From: Apium graveolens | Lineage: Eukaryota; Streptophyta; Magnoliopsida; Apiales; Apiaceae | DNA length: 64,000 nucleotides | Assembly: GCF_009905375.1 (NCBI RefSeq) | Contig: NC_133650.1 | Coordinates: 295,382,270 to 295,446,269, forward strand | Direction of reading: 5' to 3' | In this document: one piece after another, positions 45,878-57,020 of the stretch | How positions within the stretch are numbered: the stretch's first letter is position 1 | Layout of the letters: each line of letters begins with the position of its first letter | Notes under the pieces: generated by a model | Told to the model about the DNA's origin: nothing | Seen by the model: only the letters and a program-made list of their open reading frames with translations | Databases searched by the model: none | Position numbers and translations under genes: made by a program

Positions 45878-47276
45878 TGTTAGGGCGAAAACACGCGCTA
45901 ATAATACACGCAAGTATACGCGTTCGCAAGTAATATAGAATACTTTCTAGTTCGTTCCCACAGAGACTCAGACTAATTATTGTTCAATTAAACTCACTCA
46001 CCAATGTATGATTACTTCTCAATGTTAAGACACTAACACTTAGACTAAATATTAACTACAATTAACTACTTAATTAATCACCTAATTAACACTTCGAATT
46101 AACAATATTAAAACACTCATGAGATCACAACTTCATTACTACTTCCTTCAATAGTTATTGTTATTACCCTTAGCATGCAACAGTGATGATATTAATCGAA
46201 TAACACGAAACTAATAAAAGCCAACTCTCATTGTACTAATACCATTCTACCAAACATCCACAATTAAGATAGAAGTTGAATAGGAATCAATTATGTTGAG
46301 TCCCTATATGTCTACAGAAATTGACAACATAATGATTTAAGCGCAAGTTATTCCCTTTTGATTACACAGGGCGAATAAAACGGTTATAGTTACCCACTAA
46401 TCATGCACATCATACATGAACCTATGTTAGCATGGCAAGTTCTAAATCTCAAGATCCATCGTCGCTTCACAAGAGATTAACACCCTATCTTATATGTTCG
46501 CGACACACATAAGACGAATACGCACAACCAATACTAGATATCATACAACCATCACATACTAAGGTATTAAACAATTAACTAAAGAATTCCATAGCAAATC
46601 CGTTACGACCCCATGATCACGATTAGCCCATGATAGCACTTATCGTCATCATGGGTTCATATGAAAACATGATAAATAAACACAAGAAAATAATAACTAA
46701 ACTAATAATATTAAACCAGAGTACGTCACAAGAGTAATTAGGTTCAAAAGCAAGAAAATTAGCATCCAACGTTACAACGAAATAAGAATCACAAGAAAAT
46801 ATGCTTCCTCATCGTTGTGGTGTGCTAAAACGGTCTTCTTCCTTATCTCCTTCGCTCCTTGCTTAATACAACGATCCAACCTTGTGAAAACGTCACCAAA
46901 TTTACTTATATAATAGTCCCATAAAACTCAGATTACATAGAAGTTGGAAGCCAAATAGAAGTAGAAGTCTAAAACAGATTATTATTTTCCCCGACCCTGC
47001 ATGGCCGCTCAGCATAGCTGAGCGGGCGCTCAGGACCCTACTGGAAAATTCCTGAGTTTGCTCCGTTTCTTCGCTGCAATCTGCCCCTCTCTTTCCTCTC
47101 GCAATGCTTAACACATGCCAAAGCTTATTCTTGATGATTACTCCTCCGAAATGCAACTTATACCCTGAAATGCACAAACACTAGAAAAATGCATCAAATA
47201 CACAAAATACTTGATTTCAAGACACCAATTTAAGCCATTTTAAGACGTTCTAAGTGGTATAAAATGCCACTTATCA
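45878..47276 (-). repeat. 3' LTR of element D
   Basis: 1399 bp. TATA box TTATATAAG (minus strand, near 46906-46915); one copy of the palindrome CTGAGCGGGCGCTCAG at 47018-47033, about 105 bp upstream of it. Confidence 0.9.
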
Positions 47277-48544
47277 CACCCACAAACTTGAATTGATGTT
47301 TGTCCTCAAGCGTCACAGACTCAAAAACAAATAAAAACATGCATGAATGCAATCTATATGAAATGCAGCGATCCCCCTTACTACGACCAATCCAACCAAC
47401 TTACAACATCTCAACAAATGCAATTAGGCGACTAAAGATCAATCAAATCATGCAAACAAATATACAGCCAGAAACGTGGTGTGTGCAGATGCTTACAGAT
47501 ATGCTTCGGAACTAGACCAATTATTATGACTCAACTATCATCAAGGCAATCACATGATTATACAAAGAATAAAAATTCTAGGCACAAAGTGACTTATAAC
47601 ACTACAAGAATCAGGGAGCTTATTACGGAATCATGCTTTTTATTCACAACAATAATGCTTATTTGACCGTGCAATGAGTGAGGTCCACAAAAGACTTATA
47701 CAATGATATCCATGTAGCGAGCGTTAGGTTAGCGGATCCCAGACTCTAAAAGCCTTAGGTCACTAGGCACAAAGTCCCCTAAGAACTTAATAACTCGAAT
47801 ACCAAAGAGCCCACTCGTGATCAATTATGCATAAACACATACTTCTTCTTTTTTTCTTTTTCTGTTTTTTTTTCAAAATTTCTGAGCAAGTGCGTTTCGC
47901 TCCATCTTGCTCAACCCTAGACTACACGCATAACATGCGAGCCGGCTACTAGCCAATTGACGCCTAGCCACAACTAGCAACAAATTCCATTTTTACTCCA
48001 TTTTTTCTTTTTCATGCCTTTATCACTAAGAACCTATTATCAAATTCTAAGCATAATAACTAGATTAACCTCGAAAACAATCAGATCACAACAACAATCT
48101 AGTCCTTAAGCATTCTCTAAGACTTAGTGAAAATACAAGTGCTTCTAGCATGCATATCAACTTACACGACTCAATCATCACTTTAATGCCATCACTACAC
48201 TCGTAACAACATCACAAATTAGTCGATAAATCATCGCAAAAGGGATCATGGCATATGTATGAGCTATACGATATGATAAACAAATAAAGCTATAAATAAA
48301 TAAAAAAACTATATGGCAAAAATTATGCAACTATATGAACTAAACTATCATGAATATGCAGCTATATGACACACACACAAAATATTCCTTAACTACCACC
48401 CCCACACTTAAAATCTTCACTGTCCCCAGTGAAGGTAGTAGAAAGGAACACAGGGTATACCTACTCGGAGTCATCATTATCATCACCCTCAGTGGGTGGA
48501 GTATCAGGCGGCGGGTATGCAGAGTCCTCACCAAAAACTGGCCA
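47277..48544 (-). other. Element D 3' spacer
   Basis: Non-coding sequence between the 3' ORF stop and the 3' LTR. On the minus strand it ends TTGAGGACAAAC and then CAAGTTTGTGGGTG next to the LTR, the typical Athila 3' end. It includes a pyrimidine/purine-rich run near 47840-47880. Confidence 0.7.
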
Positions 48545-49633
48545 CTAGATGTCAGCTCCAAGGCCCCGAAAAACAGTTCCTAACGCAAGGGTGAGCTCCT
48601 GAGCAAACCTGCTCTGCGTCTCGTACATGGCATCCATCCGTCGTGACAGCCTCCTATACTGGGTATCTGCCATCCCAGCACCCTCCTGAGCTCTCGAAGA
48701 ACCAGCCTCATCACGCCTAGGCCTAGCCATAGTAGCACCTCGTGCTGGACGCCCTCCTGGAAGATGATAACCCAGCCCATGCTCCTCGGGCTCACCACCG
48801 GTCCACTCCTGCATCCCATTCAGAGTCCCAGAATCAATTGGAGCGGCCGGAAACTGCAACTGCTCATGAGACGGCCAGTTCACTCCCACTGCTCGGCAAA
48901 GCTTCGTGACCGTGGATGCATAAGGGATGTTCATGTGCTTAGCTCCCCTCAAAAACTTCAGAATTCCTTGGTAGATGAACTCACCAAGGTCCACATAGTA
49001 CTCCTTATTCAAAATTCCCCACAACAACTGTACTCTCTCAACTGTGACCTCATGTGCATGCGAAGAAGGCAGAATATTAGCACAAATAAACGCATTCCAT
49101 GCACGGGCATACCTGTTCATAGCGATCGCCGGGAAGTGGCGATACTCATTAGTTCCTTTCCTGAAGGTCCAAAATGTGCCCGGCCTACAGAGAGTAGCAC
49201 AAATCAAATCCAAGTCGAAATCCTCAGCAGTCTTCTCATTCCAGTTCTCCTCCTCGGGCTTCCTCTCTCGCTGCCCAATCACACGGCGAATCGCCGCTGG
49301 GTGAAAATCAACCGTCAGCCCTCAGACCACAGAAAACCCATTCTTCTCGGCCTTCGCGTTCGCATAGAACTCGCGAACCACGCTCATCGGCTCTGCTTCA
49401 GGCAACTCACAGAAAGCTATCCACCCCTTCTCTACAATCATAGGTAGCAACTCACCATCCCTCCCCGATGGTAAAAACCCCCTCTCCTTCAGAATCGGCT
49501 TCTGCAAAAGCCTAGTGTACTCCTCCTCCGCAGCTCTGTCATTCAACCGAGGCCTCGCAGCAGTACCCCTCGATGAATCAGCAGTAGGGACTGTGCTGCT
49601 GCTATTAATAGTCCTTGCTCTCTTGGGTGCCAT
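48545..49633 (-). pseudogene. Element D 3' ORF (Athila-type), one in-frame stop
   Basis: Starts MAPKRARTINSSS, with ATGGCACCC as start context. Landmarks: EEYTRLLQKPILKERGF, WIAFCELPEAEPMSVVREFYANA, GTFWTFRKG, ARAWNAFICANILPSSH, LGEFIYQGILKFLRG and a C-terminal glutamine- and arginine-rich tail. Such proteins are found 3' of pol in Athila elements and in many plant transposon-protein families; their role is unknown. A single TGA at 49322-49324 (CGA likely) breaks a frame of 363 codons. I see no convincing membrane span. Confidence 0.8.
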
Positions 49634-49723
49634 TGAATCTGAATAAAAGTGCTTGAGAATAGTGTTTTGTGTTTGGGAGAGAGTTCGAGTGTAGAAAGTG
49701 TGTGGGACATGTATGGGATAGGT

Positions 49724-49918
49724 GTATATATATATAGGGTATGGATTAGGTTAAAATAAGATTAGGAGTGGGTTTGAGGGATAAAATCATGGGGTAATGG
49801 GGAAAAGAAATCGTGGGAAATGGGGCTGTAATTTTATTTTTATTTTTTTGATTTTTTTGGATTTTTTATGAACTAAAAAAAATTTCTGGCAGCCGACCCC
49901 TGAGCGGGCGCTCAGGGG
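49724..49918 (-). promoter_or_regulatory. Internal promoter region of the element D 3' ORF
   Basis: TATATATATATA (49724-49736) lies 91 bp before the ATG at 49633, with a CT-rich leader between. About 165 bp further upstream is CCCCTGAGC-GGGC-GCTCAGGGG (within 49896-49918), an inverted repeat whose core CTGAGCGGGCGCTCAG also occurs upstream of the LTR TATA box. Confidence 0.6.
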
Positions 49919-50073
49919 GTCTCTGGGAAAAAAAATTTTAAGCCCGATTTTTCTGATTTTTTTGTGGTTTTGGATAGGTTATTAACTTCTAAGGGTTCCT
50001 ATAGCAACAAATCATGGGTTACCTCCCACGCAGCGCTTCTTTTTCGTCATTAGTTTGACGTTACGTACCTTCC

Positions 50074-53000
50074 TCAAGTTGACAATAAAACGACACTAAC
50101 CACTTCTCGGTTTGCCGTATCCCCATAGTAGTGCTTCAAACGCTGACCATTAACCTTGAATGCTTGGTCCGGATCATTCTCAAAAATCTCCACCGCTCCA
50201 TGTGGAAACACAGTTTTGACAATAAAAGGTCCAGACCACCTTGATTTCAACTTCCCAGGAAAAAGTCGGAGACGAGAGTTGAATAAGAGAACTTGTTGCC
50301 CCGACACGAATAACTTAGGATGTAGCTTCCTATCGTGCCACCTCTTCAGCTTTTCCTTGTACATTTTATTATTCTCGTACGCTTGAAGTCGAAATTCATC
50401 AAGTTCATTAAGCTGAATCATTCTCTTTTTACTAGCTGCATCTAAATCCAGGTTCAACTTTTTCAACGCCCAATAAGCCTTATGCTCAAGCTCCGCAGGT
50501 AAATGACATCCCTTACCATACACCAGTTGAAACGGGGACATACCAAGTGGAGTTTTGTATGCTGTTCTGTAAGCCCAAACAGCTTCATCGAGCTTTAAAG
50601 ACCAATCCTTCCTTGACGGACAAACAACCTTCTCTAGGATGCGCTTGATCTCTCTGTTAGACACTTCCGCTTGACCATTTGTTTGCGGATGATAGGCAGT
50701 AGCAACTCGATGATTCATATTATAACGCTGCATCATAGAAGTGAACTTACGGTTGCAGAAATGCGACCCCTCATCACTTATGATTACCCGAGGCGTTCCA
50801 AACCTTGTGAAAATCTGCTATTGAAGAAAATTCAACACTGCATTTGCATCATTTGTCGGTAGAGCTTTGACTTCTACCCATTTTGAGACATAATCGACTG
50901 CCAGCAACATGTACTGATTATTGCAGGACGAGACAAAAGGCCCCATGAAATCGATTCCCCAAACATCAAAGACCTCGACTTCAAGCATCACATTTAACGG
51001 CATCTCATCCTTTCTCGTCAAATTTCCCACTCTTTGACAACGATCACACCTTAAAACAAACTGATGAGCGTCCTTAAACAAAGTAGGCCAGAAAAAACCT
51101 GCTTGCAGAATACGAGCTGCCGTCTTCTCACTACCATAGTGTCCACCATAAACTTTGGAGTGACAGTCTCGTAATATCCCCTCCGTCTCACAGAACGGGA
51201 TACAACTCCTGATGATCTGGTCAGCTCCCTGTCTAAATAAATATGGTTCATCCCACATATACCACTTCACCTCATGCAAAAACTTTTTCTTTTGAGCTGA
51301 GGTCAAATTAGGAGGCATTATATTGCTGACAAGATAGTTTACAATATCGGCAAACCATGGCTCTTCCTCCTGAACTGCGAACAACTGCTCATCCGGAAAA
51401 GATTCATTGATCAATGTCTTATCCTGTGAAGTAGACTCGGGATTCTCCAATCTAGAGAGATGGTCAGCTACTTGATTCTCAGTACCTTTTCGATCCTTGA
51501 TCTCTAACTCAAATTCCTGTAGTAAGAGCACCCAACGAATGAGTCTCGGCTTCGAATCCTTCATGGAAACCAAATAGCGAATGGCCGCATGATCCGTGAA
51601 TACTGTCACTTTTGTCCCAAACAGATAAGATCAAAATTTCTCGAAACCAAAGACTATAGCCAAGAGCTCCTTCTCAGTAGTGGTGTAGTTCATTTGGGCC
51701 CCATTTAAGATCTTACTAGCATAGTAGACCACATGAAAGAGATTATTCTTGCGCTGCCCAAGAACTGCACCTACCGCAAATCACTTGCATCACACATCAT
51801 CTCAAAAGGCTCTGTCCAATCCGGTGCTGTAATAACTGGTGCAGTGATTAAACTCTTCTTGAGAGTCTCGAATGCCGTCAAACATTCATCATCAAATTTG
51901 AAAGGCACATCTTTCTCAAGCAAGTTGCACAACGGCTTAGATATCTTTGAAAAGTCCTTGATGAACCGCCGATAAAAACCCGCATGACCAAGAAAACTAC
52001 GGATTCCTTTCACAGAAATAAGTGGTGGAAGATTTTCAATGATGGCTTTATCCACCTCAAGACCCTTTCTAGAGACCTTATTCTCCAGAATAATGCCTTC
52101 ACGCACCATAAAATGATATTTCTCCCAATTGAGCACCAAATTAGTTTCCACACACCTTTTGAGCACGACACGAAGATTATTCAAACATTCATCATACGAA
52201 TGTCCAAAGAAGGAGAAGTCGTCCATGAACACCTCAACATTATTCCCAATCATGTCAGAGAATATAGCCATCATACATCTCTGAAAAGTGGCCGGTGCGC
52301 CACATAACCCAAACGAAACTCTGCGAAAAGCAAACGTGCCAAATGGACAAGTGAAGGTAGTCTTTTCCTGATCCTCTGGTGCAATACAAATCTGATTATA
52401 CCCTGAGTAGCCATCCAGAAGACAATAATACTCATGACCAGCCAACCTGTCAAGCATCTGATCAATAAATGTAAGAGGGAAGTGATCCTTCCTCGTGGCT
52501 TTGTTCAACTTTCGGTAATCCATGCATACTCTCCATCCTGTAACTGTTCGAGTGGGGATGAGCTCATTCTTCTCATTTGCTACCACAGTGATACCTCATT
52601 TCTTAGGCACACATTGTACGGGGCTCACCCAAGAACTGTCAGAAATAGGATAAATGATGCCTGCATCCAGCCATTTCAGAATTTCTTTCTTCACCACCTC
52701 CTTCATGATAGGATTCAGTCTGCATTGTTGCTCAACAGTTGGCTTACTACCCTCCTCTAGAAGAATTTTATGCATACAATATGAAGGGCTGATCCCCTTG
52801 ATGTCTACTATGGTCCATCCAATAGCTGATTTGAATTTTCTCAAAATCCTTAAGAGCTTGTCTTCCTTACTACCTGAAAGGTCAGATGCAATAATAACAG
52901 GTAAAGTAGATGCATCACCTAAAAAAGCATACCTCAAGTGTTCAGGTAATGGCTTGAGCTCTAAGGTAGGTGTTTTCTCAATTGATGGTTTGAGCTTTCC

Positions 53001-54158
53001 TTCAGCATTCTTGAGGTTAGAAGTACCAAGAGATTTAAACGGCATGTCCAGCTTTCGCCTCCAGGGAGAAGCATTCAAAAATCGTAATTGCTCATTGCCA
53101 TCTTCATCATCACTGTCAAAATTCCCCACCAAGGCCTTTTCTAATGCATCAGATATTAGCATATAATTGAGTTCTGACGTAACTACAGAATCAATCACAT
53201 CCACTTTTAAGCACTCCTCATCTTCTATAGGGAATTTCATTACTTTGAATACATTGAAGGTCACATCCTGATCCTGCACCCGCATAGTAAGTTCACCTTT
53301 CTGCACATCTATCAAGGTACGACCAGTAGCCAAGAAAGGTCTTCCCAAGATTATGGGAATCTTTTTATCTTCCTCGAAATCCAGAATAACAAAGTCTGCA
53401 GGAAAGAAGAGCTTATCCACCTTGACTAGCACATCCTCCACTATGCCCCTTGGGTAAGTAATAGAACGATCAGCCAATTGTAGAGACATGAAGGTGGGTT
53501 TTGGATCAGGAAAATCCAACTTTTTAAAGATCGACAACGGCATCAGATTGATTCTTGCTCCCAAATCACAAAGGCACTTGTCAAACGACAACTTGCCAAT
53601 GGTGCAAGGAATGGTGAAGCTACCTGGATCTTTAAGCTTTGGAGGTAACTTTTGTTGCAGAACAGCGCTGCATTCTTTCGTTAGAGCAACGGTCTCAAGG
53701 TCATCCAATTTCACCTTCCTTGAAAGAATACTCTTCATAAACTTCGTATAACTAGGCATTTGCTCCAGAGCCTCAGCGAAAGGTATATTGATGTGAAGTT
53801 TCTTGAACACTTCCAGAAACTTACCGAACTGCTTATCCAGCTTTTGTTGTTGCAATCTCTTAGGGAAAGGTGGTGGAGGATAGAGCTGTTTCTCCCCTGT
53901 ATTACCCTCAGGCAGAGTGTGTTCAACAGTAGTCTTCCTTAGTTCCGCCGCTTTCTCCTTTTGCTTAGCTTCTTCATCTCTAACTTCAGCTTCTCCTTCT
54001 TTTGCCTTTTCAGCATCAGCAACTTTCCCAGACCTTAAGGTAATAGCCTTGACTTGCTCTTTAGCTTCCTTCCTGCCTGGCACTTTCGTGTCACTGGGAA
54101 GTGTTCCAGGTTGACGATTGAGCACTGCATTGGCTATTTGACCGATTTGATTTTCCAA
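50074..54158 (-). pseudogene. Element D pol: protease, RT, RNase H, integrase
   Basis: The minus strand begins with the gag-pol linker (MENQIGQIANAVLNRQPG), then the Athila protease motif LCDLGARINLMPLSIFKKL and ILGRPFLATGRTLIDVQ. RT has VCMDYRKLNKATRKDHFPL, YSGYNQI and VFMDDFS; RNase H has [10 protein letters not shown] and ADHLSRL; integrase has [36 protein letters not shown] and the C-terminal [10 protein letters not shown]. Lesions: an in-frame stop near 52587-52595, a frameshift near 51760 between RT and RNase H, and TAG at 50818-50820 in integrase. Confidence 0.9.
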
Positions 54159-54176
54159 GGTCTTGATAGAAACCGC

Positions 54177-55430
54177 CTAACTCTTGCATAACAGCTTAAG
54201 CTCCTCAAAATCAGCACTAGTAGGTGCAGCTACACTTCCCTGTTGAGGATATGATTGCCTTTGAGCATATTGTTGCGGTTGCTGGAATCCAGGTGGATTG
54301 AACTGTTTACTCACACCTTGCTGATATGGTGGCTGAATAGCATTCTGATTATTACCCCAGCTGAAATTTGGATGATTTCTGTTGTTAGGATGATAAGTAG
54401 CTGGTACAAGCTGCTGTTGTCGCTGATAATTATTCACATACTGAACCGATTCGTTAACGAGAGAACACTGATCTGTAGCATGCGACCCTACACAAAGCTC
54501 GCAGACCATAGCTATTTGATTAACTCCATATGTAGCTAGAGAATCGACCTTCATAGACAGCGCCTGGAGCTGCGCTGCAATAGCAGTGGCTGTATCGACT
54601 TCCAGAATACCTGCTACCTTCCCAGGCATCATCCTCTGAGTTGGGTTTTGATGCTCATTTGCAGCCATAGTCTCGATAAGATTATATGCCTCAGTATAGC
54701 TTTTGGCCCACAAGGCGCCTCCAGCTGCTGCATCGAGCATGGGCCGAGATTGGGCCCCCAAACCATTATAGAAACCAGTGATCGCCATCCAATCGGGCAT
54801 TCCATGATGTGGACACTTTCTCAACATTTCCTTGTAGCGTTCCCAAGCTTCGCACATAGATTCTGTAGGTTGCTGCGCAAACTGAGTAAGAGCACTCCTC
54901 ATAGCAGCAGTCTTTGCCATCGGATAAAACTTCACCAGAAACTTTTGCGCAAGATCTTGTCAAGTAGTGATGGACCCAGCTGGTTCAGAATGTAACCAGT
55001 CCTTAGCTTTGTCCCTCTGTGAGAATGGGAAAAGCCTCAGTTTGATAGCCTCATCAGTCACGCCATTATACTTGAAAGTACTGCAGATCTCGACAAAATT
55101 CCTTATGTGCATGTTGGGGTCTTTAGTCGCAGCACCTCCAAAAGAAATATAATTCTGCACCATCTGAATAGTGCCCGGCTTAATTTCAAAGGTGTTAGCT
55201 TGAATAGCCGGATGAAGAATGCTTGACTGAATGTCATCAATTTTAGGCCGAGAAAAGTACATAAGAGCTGGATCGGCCTGAACAATACGATCACCCATGA
55301 TTACTGGTTCTTTCTGCTTACTTCCTGAATCCGAATCTTTAAAATCTATCTTCTCCGGAATATCAAGAACTTCGTCTATCTCCTCAGCTGTATCTAAAGT
55401 CCTCTTGCGAGTACGAGAACGAGTTTGCAT
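54177..55430 (-). pseudogene. Element D gag
   Basis: Starts MQTRSRTRKRTLD. Retrotransposon gag domain with FGGAATKDPNMHIRNFVEI, LRLFPFSQRDKAKDWL and, after a TGA at 54960-54962 (TGG expected), ESMCEAWERYKEMLRKCPHHG and GFYNGLG. The nucleocapsid part has CELCVGSHATDQC, a short cysteine knuckle, and a glutamine-rich tail. TAG at 54177-54179 precedes the pol linker in the same frame. Confidence 0.88.
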
Positions 55431-55571
55431 AAACGCTCACTAAAGTACCTGAAACACAACCAGAAACAATAAGTAACTAATACGTCTTAATCACTGAGTC
55501 CTAACGACCAATGATGGTAAGTACATAAACCAAACAAATACGCCGAGTCCCCGGCAACGGCGCCAAAAACT

Positions 55572-57020
55572 TGTTAGGGCAAAAACACGCGCTAATAATA
55601 CACGCAAGTATACGCGTTCGCAAGTAATATAGAATACTTTCTAGTTCGTTCCCACATAGACTCAGACTAATTATTGTTCAATTAAACTCACTCACCAATG
55701 TATGATTACTTCTCAATGTTAAGACACTAACACTTAGAATTATTGACTAAATATTAACTACAATTAACTACTTAATTAATCACCTAATTAACACTTCGAA
55801 TTAACAATATTAAAACACTCATGAGATCACAACTTCATTACTACTTCCTTCAATAGTTATTGTTATTACCCTTAGCATGCAACAGTGATGATATTAATCG
55901 AATAACACGAAACTGATAAAAGCCAACTCTCATTGTACTAATACCATTCTACCAAACATCGACAATTAAGATAGAAGTTGAATATCAATTAATTATGTTG
56001 AGTTCCTATATGTCTACAAAAATTGACAACATAATGATTTAAGCGCAAGTTATTCCCTTTTGATTACACAGGGCGAATAAAACGGTTATAGTTACCCACT
56101 AATCATGCACATCATACATGAACCTATGCTAACATGGCAAGTTCTAAATCTCAAGATCCACCGTCGCTTCACAAGAGATTAACACCCTATCTTATATGTT
56201 CGCGACGCATATAAGACGAATACGCACAACCAATACTAGATATCATACAACCATCATATACTAAGGTATTAAACAATTAACTAAAGAATTCCATAAAAAA
56301 TCCGTTACGACCCCATGATCACGATTAGCCCATGATAGCACTTATCGTCATCATGGGTTCATATGAAAACATGATAAATAAACACAAGAAAATAATAACT
56401 AAACTAATTATATTAAACCAGAGTACGTCACAAGAGTAATTATGTTCAAAAGCAAGAAAACTAGCATCCAACGTTACAACGAAATAAGAATCACAAGAAA
56501 ATATGCTTCCTCTTTGTTGCGGTGTACTAAAACGGTCTTCTTCCTTATCTCCTTCGCTCCTTGCTTAATACAACGATCCAACCTTGTGAAAACGTCTCCA
56601 AATCTACTTATATAATAGTCCCATAAAACTCAGATTACATAGAAGTTGGAAGCCAAACAGAAGTAGAAGTCTAAAATAGATTATTATTTTTCCCGACCCT
56701 GCGCGACCCCCTCAGCATAGATGAGCGGGCGCTCAGCCTTCTGCGCGGCCGCTCAGCATAGCTGAGCGGGCGCTCAGGACCCTACTGGAAAATTCCTGAG
56801 TTTGCTCCGTTTCTTCGCTGCAATCTGCCCCTCTCTTTCCTCTCGCAATGCTTAACACATGCCAAGGCTTATTCTTGATGATTACTCCTCCGAAATACAA
56901 CTTATACCCTGAAATACACAAACACTAGAAAAACGCATCAAATACACAAAATACTTGATTTTAAGACACCAATTTAAGCCATTTTAAGACGTTCTAAGTG
57001 GTATAAAATGCCACATATCA
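55572..57020 (-). repeat. 5' LTR of element D
   Basis: 1449 bp, 50 bp longer than the 3' LTR. Most of the difference is a duplicated block carrying the palindrome TGAGCGGGCGCTCAG, present here at 56722-56736 and 56762-56777. Confidence 0.9.

Larger units (their letters stand above)
45878..57020 (-). mobile_element. Athila-like Ty3/gypsy retrotransposon D (11.1 kb)
   Basis: LTRs at 55572-57020 (5', minus strand) and 45878-47276 (3'), with TGATAAGTGG...CCCTAACA ends. Primer binding site TGGCGCCGTTGCCGGGGA (55548-55565), typical of Athila/Tat elements and usually assigned to tRNA-Asp. Gag, protease, RT, RNase H and integrase are followed by a 3' ORF with its own TATA box. Target duplications are ACAAG (45873-45877) and ATAAG (57021-57025), one transition apart. 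It sits in C's 3' ORF. Several in-frame stops and at least one frameshift. Confidence 0.92.

Noticed and set aside
48764..49447. Plus-strand open frame of 227 codons
   Set aside because: Antisense of the element D 3' ORF, whose minus-strand frame has family resemblance.
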